Of a DNA stretch of 44,801 bases, positions 24,928 to 32,120 are shown piece after piece; the first letter of the stretch is position 1; every line of letters begins with the position of its first letter. Below the pieces are notes generated by a model. It did no database searches, was not told the DNA's origin, and was given only the letters and a program-made list of their open reading frames with translations. The stretch comes from an uncultured Lactobacillus sp. (GTDB lineage: Bacteria > Bacillota > Bacilli > Lactobacillales > Lactobacillaceae), in assembly GCA_937874695.1 (NCBI GenBank), contig CALNAJ010000004.1, positions 1 through 44,801 of the forward strand, read 5' to 3'. Both the position numbers and the translations under genes were made by a program.

Positions 24928-25845
24928 ATGAAGAAATGGTTTATCGCCCTTGCTGGCTTGTTACTGACTGTAACGCTTGCTGGTTGTGGGAACCAAACCG
25001 TTGCAACCACTAGCGGTGGTAAGGTTACCGAAAGTGCTTACTACAGCAGTTTGAAGGGAACTTCATCTGGTAAGCAAGTTCTGCAACAAATGATCTTGAA
25101 CAAGGTCTTGGAAAAGCAATACGGTAGCAAGGTCAAGAAGTCCGCTGTTACTAAGCAATTCAATACCTATAAGGCACAGTATGGCTCATCATTCAAGAGC
25201 GTTCTTTCTCAAAGTGGTATGACGGAATCTAGCTTAAAGACTGAAATCCGTTCTAACTTACTCTTGAAGGAAGCCGTTAAGGACAACGTAACGGTTACTG
25301 ATGCGCAATACAAGAAGCAATTCAAGAGCTACGAACCAGAAGTTACTGTTGCTCACATCTTAGTTTCCAAGAAGTCTACTGCTAACACGATTATCAGCGA
25401 CTTAAAGGGCACTAAGAAGAGCGACATGACGTCTGAATTCACGAAGTTAGCTAAGAAGTACTCTACTGATACGGCTACCAAGAACAAGGGTGGTAAGTTG
25501 AGTGCCTTCGATAGCACTGATACTTCTCTTGACTCAACCTTCAAGAAGGCTGCTTTCAAGCTCAAGACTGGTGAATACACCGCTACGCCTGTTAAGACGC
25601 AATACGGTTACCACGTCATCTTGATGTTGAAGAACCCTGGTAAGGGTACTATGAACCAACACAAGGCTGAACTTAAGAAGCAAATCATTGACAACGACAT
25701 GAACGATTCTACTGTTCTGCACAACGTGGTTGCCAAGGTCTTGAAGAAGGGTGACGTTTCCATCAAGGATAACGATTTGAAGAACATCTTGTCTGATTAC
25801 TTATCATCAAGCAAGTCTTCCACCACTTCATCTTCAACTAAGTAA
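24928..25845 (+). CDS. prsA: Lipoprotein foldase PrsA (parvulin peptidyl-prolyl isomerase)
   Basis: 305 residues from ATG at 24928, which gives a normal lipoprotein signal peptide (KK, hydrophobic core, lipobox LAGC at 17-20); the upstream ATG at 24910 would add six residues before the Lys pair. No strong ribosome binding site is visible. An N-terminal helical chaperone region (about 35-135) is followed by a parvulin rotamase domain (about 138-235, VTVAHILVS to YGYHVILML), then a Ser/Thr-rich tail. PrsA assists folding of secreted proteins outside the membrane, including penicillin-binding proteins. Lysine-rich composition is typical. Confidence 0.95.
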   Translation: MKKWFIALAGLLLTVTLAGCGNQTVATTSGGKVTESAYYSSLKGTSSGKQVLQQMILNKVLEKQYGSKVKKSAVTKQFNTYKAQYGSSFKSVLSQSGMTESSLKTEIRSNLLLKEAVKDNVTVTDAQYKKQFKSYEPEVTVAHILVSKKSTANTIISDLKGTKKSDMTSEFTKLAKKYSTDTATKNKGGKLSAFDSTDTSLDSTFKKAAFKLKTGEYTATPVKTQYGYHVILMLKNPGKGTMNQHKAELKKQIIDNDMNDSTVLHNVVAKVLKKGDVSIKDNDLKNILSDYLSSSKSSTTSSSTK

Positions 25846-25860
25846 TTTCTGAATTAAACG

Positions 25861-25905
25861 AATCCCCGGTTCACCGATTTCTGTCGGCGCGCCGGGGATT
25901 TTTTC
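25861..25905 (+). terminator. Terminator of prsA
   Basis: AATCCCCGG (25861-25869) pairs perfectly with CCGGGGATT (25892-25900), followed by a T tract to 25904. Confidence 0.92.
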
Positions 25906-25972
25906 TTTGCGCTTGCCTTGCCGGGCAGTGAAAATAAACCGGGACGCGGTGGGTAACATACAAATGGTGTTC

Positions 25973-26166
25973 TGTCGCTTGCGGCTGTCAGGGTTGCGTC
26001 TGCTGTGGGGATCGTTTTCAGCCACAGAACGGGCTTCCGCCTTGGTTTGAAACCTCGCTCAAGACCGCGAGTTTCCAAACACATCCCATGGCGTAAGGAC
26101 GGGCACCCCACCGTCCTAACGCCATCTTCACGGCCGACTCCACCCTAGCTGCCTCCAGCTACGCTA
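25973..26166 (+). repeat. Structured intergenic repeat, copy B
   Basis: Starts TGTCGCTTGCGGCTGTCAGGG and ends CTCCAGCTACGCTA. Inner stems: GTTTGAAACCTCGC (26045-26058) with GCGAGTTTCCAAAC (26067-26080), CTCGC/GCGAG perfect; ATGGCGT (26088-26094) with ACGCCAT (26119-26125) enclosing GGACGG (26097-26102) and CCGTCC (26111-26116). The outermost closing stem is weaker than in A, C and D. It lies between convergent prsA and yhaM; the remaining 26167-26320 shows nothing recognisable. Confidence 0.8.
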
Positions 26167-26324
26167 CAATTGTCTATTATCCGCGCGACTTCCCCACTGA
26201 TGAATTACAACAGCCTACAAAAATTCATCGTACTCACATCCCCGCATGACAGGCCAAATCGGCCCCCCTTTCTTCACATTATTCATCATCAGCCAAAAGC
26301 CAATCATTAAAAAACTCATCTCGT

Positions 26325-26360
26325 AAAACAAAAGCCGCGCCCAAATTAACTGGCGTGGCT
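26325..26360 (-). terminator. Terminator of the yhaONM operon
   Basis: Minus strand AGCCACGCC (from 26360) pairs with GGGCGCGGCT (to 26333), one mismatch, followed by TTTGTTTT. Confidence 0.75.
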
Positions 26361-26419
26361 TACTGTCATATATTTAAACTTCATCAGAAGATTTTGAGAC
26401 TGGATTGTCCCATTACAAT

Positions 26420-27394
26420 CTAATCCTTTTTCTCTTCCGGTGCATCTGTCGTTGGTCGGTAGAAGCGACGGCCATCCAAGGCGAAGACCCGTTCCGAGAA
26501 TTCTCCCGGTTCCGTGTGATCCACGACCGTGTCCAACATCATGATTGAGGCATCCAACTCATCCAGTTGGTGGAGCACATCAGCCTCACGGAGCGCTGGG
26601 CGCACCGGTGAACCGTATTCCAACAAGCCGTGGTGGCTCAAGATCATGTGCCGCAATAATAAGACATCCTCGGCTTGCGGATCCAATTTCAGAGGATCAC
26701 AAGCTCGGACCAATTCACCATCGATCAGAACGATATGGCCAATCAGGTTACCGGCCAAGGTGTAGGTCGTCGACTGTGGCCCGGACAGTTCAATCGTCTT
26801 GCCCAAGTCATGCAGGATTGCGCCGGCAAAAAGCAGTGGCGCATTTAAATCTGGGTACTGTTTAACCACCGAATGCGCCAACTTCAAGATTGAAATCGTG
26901 TGGAAAGCCAGCCCCCCCTTAAACGCATGGTGGTTACTCTTGGCCGCTGGGAACGTGAAGAATTGATCCTGGTATTCGCCCAAGAGTTTGCGTACCAACC
27001 GATTCCAAGTCGGCTGGGTAATCTCAAAAATCGTTTGGTTGATGTAATCTTCCATGGCCGCCCGATCCATCGGTGCCTGTTCAATAAACATTTCTGGATC
27101 AGTCGGTTCTCCCGGCTTAGCTAAGCGCAGGTGGAAAATCTTAATCTGCGGATGGGTCTGGTAATTCTCCCGTTTCCCTTGTAGGTGCACGACTTGACCA
27201 GAGACATAGTTTTTGACATCCTCTTCGGAAGCATCCCAGTACTTACCGGAAATCTCTCCGGAACGGTCTTCAAAAACTAAGGCGATGTACTGCTTACCAT
27301 TCTTTGCCACTCGGACGTCCGCCGACTTTAATAACACAAATAGGTCGACCGCCTCGTCCACTGCGTAGTCCATTAATTGTTTTGTTGCCGCCAT
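26420..27394 (-). CDS. yhaM: 3'-5' exoribonuclease YhaM
   Basis: 324 residues. An N-terminal OB-fold (about 15-110) binds nucleic acid, and a C-terminal HD domain has HHAFKGGLAFHT and ILHDLGKT metal-binding motifs. YhaM removes nucleotides from RNA 3' ends (and single-stranded DNA) in a manganese-dependent way. ATG has TTAGGAGGG upstream and lies 11 bases after the yhaN stop. It is last in the yhaO-yhaN-yhaM operon, an order shared with Bacillus. Confidence 0.94.
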   Translation of the reverse strand: MAATKQLMDYAVDEAVDLFVLLKSADVRVAKNGKQYIALVFEDRSGEISGKYWDASEEDVKNYVSGQVVHLQGKRENYQTHPQIKIFHLRLAKPGEPTDPEMFIEQAPMDRAAMEDYINQTIFEITQPTWNRLVRKLLGEYQDQFFTFPAAKSNHHAFKGGLAFHTISILKLAHSVVKQYPDLNAPLLFAGAILHDLGKTIELSGPQSTTYTLAGNLIGHIVLIDGELVRACDPLKLDPQAEDVLLLRHMILSHHGLLEYGSPVRPALREADVLHQLDELDASIMMLDTVVDHTEPGEFSERVFALDGRRFYRPTTDAPEEKKD

Positions 27395-27405
27395 GTTAGA
27401 CCCTC

Positions 27406-30033
27406 CTAATCGGTTAATCGAATTAAGTTTTCTGTGGGTAATCTATCCGCAACCCCATCATCCGCGGTCAATAGAATCACTTGAATATCGTCACTGATAG
27501 TTGCCAGCAAGTGGTAGGCCGCTTGTCGTCGATCGGCATCAAAATTGACGAAGCCGTCATCGATGACTACGGGCATGGCCACCTGCTGCGCCATGACTAC
27601 GGCGAAGGCTAATTTCACGGCAAAGTCAAGTTGCTCGGCCGTCCCCCGTGACAGTTGCCCCACCGTACGCCAGTCACCATCCGCACGTTTGACCCGGAGC
27701 GTGGTTGGTGTGAGTTCAATTTCAGTATACCGGTTTTCCGTTAATTTACCATAGAATTGGCTAGCCGTTTTGACGATTTGGGGCAAACGGTCACCAGATG
27801 CCGCAGCCAGAGTCGCCGCGATCCACTGACTCACTAGCCGATTGACCAACCACTGTTGCGTGGTCGCCTGCATCTGTGCCGCCAGATTCGCTAATTTTTG
27901 ACGCAGGCTGGCTTGCGTGCCACTGGCAGTCAAATGGTCTAGCTGACCGGCAATCGTCGCGAGGTGCTCCGTCACAGCATCCAACTGCCGCTGTAAGTCT
28001 GTGACCTGGGTCGTAGCCGACTGCGCCCGTTGGCTGAGATCCGCGTGACTGGCGACCTGCTGCAGTGCCGCCAAGTTACGTTCTCCCAGCTGTTGAGCTA
28101 ATGCCGCCCGTTGCTGTGTCCGATTTCCCTGCTCACGCACCTGCTGATACTGCTGATAAAAGGCATCCGTACTGCGTAAATTACGCGTCTGTAAGAATGT
28201 TGTGACAGCGCGCTGGGCTTGATCTAACGCAACTTGATCGCGTTTCAATCGACCGGCCACCGCCGTGACGTCACTCTCTTGCGTTCGCAACCGCTGCTGC
28301 GTGCCCTGTAAATCCTGCAGCTCCCGCGCCAACTCGGAAAAGTTGGTGGTCGTCGCCGCCGGCAGTGCCCGCTGAACGGCTGCCTGGAAGTCGGTGACCG
28401 TCTTTGCTACCTTTGCCACCTGCTCAGCAACATTTTCCAACCTTTGCGTGAGTCGGTCCCAGGTCACAATGGCATCCTGAGCCGCATTCCACTGCTCCAG
28501 TGCCAAGTCACTCAATCCGTGGGCATCCCCAATATCATCGAGTTGCTGGGTCAGGTGGTCGATATCTCTACCACCCTCCCGCAATTGCGCCTGAACATCC
28601 CGGATGTCTTCCTCTAATGTCTGCATTTGCCGACTGGCTGGCGTGCTGTTATCCACAATGAAAACACCATAGTAGCCCACGGCCACTCCGAACAACGCAC
28701 CCACTAGTTTAAACAAGGCACCGGGAAGAAACATCGCCCCGATCAACACGATTAGCCCAGCCGCAAGCCAACCGACCTGCTTGTCGGCCAGCGGATTCTT
28801 GCGCTGCTGCCGAGTTGGCTGTTGCTGGCGATACTGTTCGTTAAGCTGATTCAATTGTTGCTGTAAACGTCGCCGCTTCTGATTGGCCAACGACAGACTC
28901 GCCGTTAACTCCTGCACCCGTTGCGTGGTCGCCAGTGAAAACGCCCGCGGCATTTGACCGTGCTTCGCGTACTGGTGCTCGATATCACTGGCCTGTTGCT
29001 GAAGATCCGTCTGATCAGTCTGTAAACGTTCGCGTTCCCGTGCGGCAATGGTCACGTCGGGTAACTGCGCAATCAGGGGATCAACCTGCGCCGTGACTAA
29101 TAAGTATTGTTGAAAGAGCGGTGGCAATTGCGCCTGTTCTTGCAAGCTCGCCAATTGCTCTTGATCTCCCTGGAGGGTGGTTGCCGTGGCATTCACCTGA
29201 TTGGTCAACCGTTCCAAGGCCGTGGCATCGTTCTGCTGAAAACCACTGGCTACTGGCGTTGTCGTATCGTCTAAGTCCAGCCACTGCTGATAGGTGGACC
29301 ACAGCGATAATTGCTGATCGTATTGGCTCGCCACCTGCCGTTGTACCGCTAGCTGCCGTTGTAGCTCTGTTTGCTGAGAATGCTCTTGTTGCTGCGTCTG
29401 CAAAAGATCCCAATAAGTGGTATAGCTGGCATTGGCTCGATTTAATTTCTCAGTTAAATCCTGGTATTCCTGAAGTTGCTGATTCAAACGAGGCTTGCGG
29501 CCCTGTGGCTTGTAAAGGTCATCCGCAGTATCATCCAATTGACGTGCCTGTGCCAGCCAAAAGTCACTTCCGACAGCGCCCACGTGACGCAGCCGATCGA
29601 TCAGTTCCTGCTTAGAGGCCGCAAACACGGTCCCCAACCGGGGTTCATTGATGGCGTAGACGTTGCTGAACAGTTGGGCGTCGACCGGCGCCAACAGGTG
29701 AGCCAAGGCGTTTGCTGGCAAAGCCAAGTCAAGCGTGACGTTGCGCAGCGTCACCTTGCCTCCGCGTGGCCCATCCACACGAGTAACCAGGTAGTCCGTC
29801 CCGTCCTGTGTAAAGGCAATCTCACCACCGAAACGACTGCCATCGAGCGGTTCATAGCGAAGTTCCGGGTGCTTCTTCGTCGGAAAACCAAAGAGAATGG
29901 CGCTGATAAATTGCGTCAACGTAGACTTCCCCGCCTCGTTTGGCCCTAACAAGACATTTAAGCCTGCATTCAGTGAAAAGGTCCGATCGTGAAATTTACC
30001 AAACCCGTAAATCGTCAACTGGTTAAGCTCCAT
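27406..30033 (-). CDS. yhaN: SbcC/Rad50-like ATPase YhaN
   Basis: 875 residues. Walker A GPNEAGKSTL is near residue 31. Long Gln-rich coiled-coil arms flank a hydrophobic stretch (about 415-460, VGWLAAGLIVLIGAMFLPG and LVGALFGVAVGYYGVFIV) that looks like a membrane hairpin at the hinge position. The C-terminal half-ATPase has LSRGTAEQLDFAVKLA (signature) and MPVVIDDGFVNFD (Walker B). It should form an SbcCD-like nuclease-ATPase with YhaO, whose gene it overlaps by 11 bases; the membrane segment suggests tethering. The biological substrate is not known. Confidence 0.88.
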   Translation of the reverse strand: MELNQLTIYGFGKFHDRTFSLNAGLNVLLGPNEAGKSTLTQFISAILFGFPTKKHPELRYEPLDGSRFGGEIAFTQDGTDYLVTRVDGPRGGKVTLRNVTLDLALPANALAHLLAPVDAQLFSNVYAINEPRLGTVFAASKQELIDRLRHVGAVGSDFWLAQARQLDDTADDLYKPQGRKPRLNQQLQEYQDLTEKLNRANASYTTYWDLLQTQQQEHSQQTELQRQLAVQRQVASQYDQQLSLWSTYQQWLDLDDTTTPVASGFQQNDATALERLTNQVNATATTLQGDQEQLASLQEQAQLPPLFQQYLLVTAQVDPLIAQLPDVTIAARERERLQTDQTDLQQQASDIEHQYAKHGQMPRAFSLATTQRVQELTASLSLANQKRRRLQQQLNQLNEQYRQQQPTRQQRKNPLADKQVGWLAAGLIVLIGAMFLPGALFKLVGALFGVAVGYYGVFIVDNSTPASRQMQTLEEDIRDVQAQLREGGRDIDHLTQQLDDIGDAHGLSDLALEQWNAAQDAIVTWDRLTQRLENVAEQVAKVAKTVTDFQAAVQRALPAATTTNFSELARELQDLQGTQQRLRTQESDVTAVAGRLKRDQVALDQAQRAVTTFLQTRNLRSTDAFYQQYQQVREQGNRTQQRAALAQQLGERNLAALQQVASHADLSQRAQSATTQVTDLQRQLDAVTEHLATIAGQLDHLTASGTQASLRQKLANLAAQMQATTQQWLVNRLVSQWIAATLAAASGDRLPQIVKTASQFYGKLTENRYTEIELTPTTLRVKRADGDWRTVGQLSRGTAEQLDFAVKLAFAVVMAQQVAMPVVIDDGFVNFDADRRQAAYHLLATISDDIQVILLTADDGVADRLPTENLIRLTD

Positions 30034-31237
30034 GGTTCTCCTCCTCTCCCATTAACTCAGCTAACTGTCGACGCGCGGCAGCTTCCACGTCCATCGCTGT
30101 CTCCGGCTGGGCAAACCAATCCGCCAGCATCTGATCCTGATTGAGCTTGCCAAAGAGTTGTTGTAAATTCTCCGGTGTAAAGACCCCGGCCGCCCCCTGT
30201 TCCCAGTAATGCTGGTCCAATTGCGGGGCGACCACGCTGGCTGCCTGGGTTGCTACATTAACTGCAATCACGTAGCGTTGAGCTGCCCGCATAGCGCGTT
30301 GTTGCGTCCGCTGCCAGAGCGCTAACCAATCCCCGCTTTGTAGCTGGGCAGCATCCTCGCCGGTCAGTGGCTGCGCCAATTGCACGGTAAAAGCCGTGAG
30401 CGTCGTGCGGTCCGCGGGATGCGCCATTAACCAATCTATCAGTTGCCGACTCACTGTTTGGAGAGAATCGCTCCCAGACAACGTAACTGCTTCCCAGTTG
30501 ATTGTCGACGTTTCAAAGAATTCAGGCACGAGCTGGCCATTTTGACTGGTCACCAGGTAGGCGCCCTTCGTGCCGGTCTCGGTGATGGCCCGCCCCTGCG
30601 TATTTCCCGCATACAAAATTGGTGGTTGGTCGTTCAACGACTGACGATGGTGAATGTGACCTAGCGCCCAGTAATCGTAGTGCTTCGCCAATAACTCATC
30701 CACTGTAAATGGCGCATAGTGGTCGTCACTCCCGGTACTGACGGCACCGTGTAGCATGCCGATGTGCCAGTCAGTCGCCGCGTGCGTGGGAAACTGACCC
30801 ACTTGATCATCCGGTACCCAGCGTTGCGGGTAGCTGAAACCACTGATGGCCACCGTCTCTCCAGACGTTAACGTCAGTGTCTGCGTCCCGACTTCAGGGC
30901 CGAATACAGTCACATTGGCGGGATACGCCACGGTCTGATGTTGGTCGGCGAGGTAATCGTGATTACCAAAGCTGATCAGCGCCGGAATTTTAGCGTCGTT
31001 GAGTCGGTTGAACTGTTCGAACAAGTAGGCCTGCGCCGCCACACTCTGTTCCGCCCGATCAAAGAGGTCCCCGGCAAGTAGGACAAAGTCCACGTGTTCG
31101 GCAATCGCCTTGTCAAAAACCTTAGTTGCTGCAGTAAAAGTTGAATTGCGCACCTGGGCCAACAAAGCGTTGGGCAGATGCTGCAGCCCCAAAAACGGGC
31201 TATCTAAATGTAAATCAGCCGCATGAATGAATTTCAT
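30023..31237 (-). CDS. yhaO: SbcD/Mre11-like metallophosphoesterase YhaO
   Basis: 404 residues. The calcineurin-like phosphoesterase motifs occur in order: HAADLHLDSPF (about 5-15), LLAGDLFDR, SFGNHDYL, MLHGA and ALGHIHHRQ. These bind two metals and catalyse DNA end cleavage in SbcD/Mre11 proteins. AAGGAAGG lies upstream of the ATG. It is the first gene of the operon; its upstream region carries structured repeat copy C within 31 bases of the start, so the promoter must overlap or lie beyond the repeat. Confidence 0.9.
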   Translation of the reverse strand: MKFIHAADLHLDSPFLGLQHLPNALLAQVRNSTFTAATKVFDKAIAEHVDFVLLAGDLFDRAEQSVAAQAYLFEQFNRLNDAKIPALISFGNHDYLADQHQTVAYPANVTVFGPEVGTQTLTLTSGETVAISGFSYPQRWVPDDQVGQFPTHAATDWHIGMLHGAVSTGSDDHYAPFTVDELLAKHYDYWALGHIHHRQSLNDQPPILYAGNTQGRAITETGTKGAYLVTSQNGQLVPEFFETSTINWEAVTLSGSDSLQTVSRQLIDWLMAHPADRTTLTAFTVQLAQPLTGEDAAQLQSGDWLALWQRTQQRAMRAAQRYVIAVNVATQAASVVAPQLDQHYWEQGAAGVFTPENLQQLFGKLNQDQMLADWFAQPETAMDVEAAARRQLAELMGEEENHGA

Positions 31238-31267
31238 GGTTCGGGCCTGCCTTCCTTAATTTTCTCT

Positions 31268-31494
31268 TGGTTTAACATTGTCGCCTGCGGTTGCCAGGAA
31301 TTCCACCTGCTGTGAGGACCGGTGAAAGCTTGAGGAACGATCTTTCACCTCGGTTTGAAACCTCACCAAGACCAGGTGAGTTTCCAAACACGTCCCGTGC
31401 TGTAACCCCGGGAAGAACCAAACACCCGGGCTAACAGCACCGACACAGCCGGCTCCATTCCTGGCCTCCTCCGGCTACGCTAGATGTTAAACCA
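31268..31494 (+). repeat. Structured intergenic repeat, copy C
   Basis: Perfect 11-bp closing stem: TGGTTTAACAT (31268-31278) with ATGTTAAACCA (31484-31494). Further stems: CCAGGAAT (31294-31301) with ATTCCTGG (31457-31464); GGTGAAAG (31321-31328) with CTTTCACC (31342-31349); CTCACC (31362-31367) with GGTGAG (31375-31380) between conserved GTTTG and CAAAC; GTGCTGT (31397-31403) with ACAGCAC (31434-31440) enclosing two CCCGGG blocks. It is the clearest copy. Between yhaO and yheA. Confidence 0.88.
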
Positions 31495-31510
31495 GCGTAG
31501 CCTTCTTTTT
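31473..31510 (+). terminator. Terminator-like hairpin at the end of repeat copy C
   Basis: GGCTACGC (31473-31480) pairs perfectly with GCGTAGCC (31495-31502), followed by TTCTTTTT, on the plus strand. The 5' arm is the conserved repeat end and the loop contains the 3' arm of the repeat's closing stem, so the two structures interfere. No plus-strand gene lies upstream. Confidence 0.55.
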
Positions 31511-31630
31511 CCCTCTCTGATTCCCAAACGAGGGATACTACTCAGTACAACCTATACAATACTATCTATATTCATACAAACAACATTGATTCCAAGTCTT
31601 CACTAAATTGTCTCCAAATAAATACCAGTT

Positions 31631-31681
31631 AAAAAAATCGTCGGCGCCGACCTTCCCAACGGAATGGTTGCGCCGACGATT
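31631..31681 (-). terminator. Terminator of yheA
   Basis: AATCGTCGGCGC (31636-31647) pairs perfectly with GCGCCGACGATT (31670-31681); seven Ts follow on the minus strand. Confidence 0.92.
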
Positions 31682-31689
31682 CATTTCAC

Positions 31690-32031
31690 CTAGCCCTTGT
31701 AGATAGCTTGGATGGGTTCGGTAATCATCTTGTTCAAATCAGTTAACAGGTCGTTAACGCCCCGTTCCTTATCCATCAAGGCCTTGATGGCATCCTTTTC
31801 GGAAACGCGACCGGCAACTTCTTGGACGTGCTTCATGTCTTCGTCCGTAGGTTGTTGACCCGTCATTTGTTTTTGTTGTAAGTCCATTTGAATTTGTTCA
31901 AATTCTTTAAACAACTTGTACGTTTCATCGTCAGCCTTCATCGTATCGAAAGCTGCTTGAAGATCCTTGAATTCTTGTGTTTCTTGCAAGGTTTGGGCCA
32001 CTTGTTCGCCCAGTGCGTGCATGTCTGCCAT
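31690..32031 (-). CDS. yheA: YlbF/YmcA-family protein (YheA, UPF0342)
   Basis: 113 residues, mostly helical, with EFKDLQAAFDTMKADDETYKLFKEFEQIQMDLQQKQMTGQ matching the family core in pieces (for example FEQIQMDLQQKQM). Relatives YlbF and YmcA form a complex with YaaT that influences RNase Y and developmental choice in Bacillus; YheA itself has no settled role. AAGGAGG precedes the ATG. It follows the PBP gene by 90 bases on the same strand, as pbpF/yheA in Bacillus. Confidence 0.88.
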   Translation of the reverse strand: MADMHALGEQVAQTLQETQEFKDLQAAFDTMKADDETYKLFKEFEQIQMDLQQKQMTGQQPTDEDMKHVQEVAGRVSEKDAIKALMDKERGVNDLLTDLNKMITEPIQAIYKG

Positions 32032-32120
32032 TAGTGTTCCTCCTTGTTGGGCATCCGCCCGGATAAGTTAATCACCAACTATTGTACCATGCTTTCTCAC
32101 GCAACCCCAGCGAGAATCAG

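Noticed and set aside
29121..29615. 164-residue plus-strand frame inside yhaN
   Set aside because: Opposite a strongly supported ATPase gene, without a ribosome binding site or recognisable domain.
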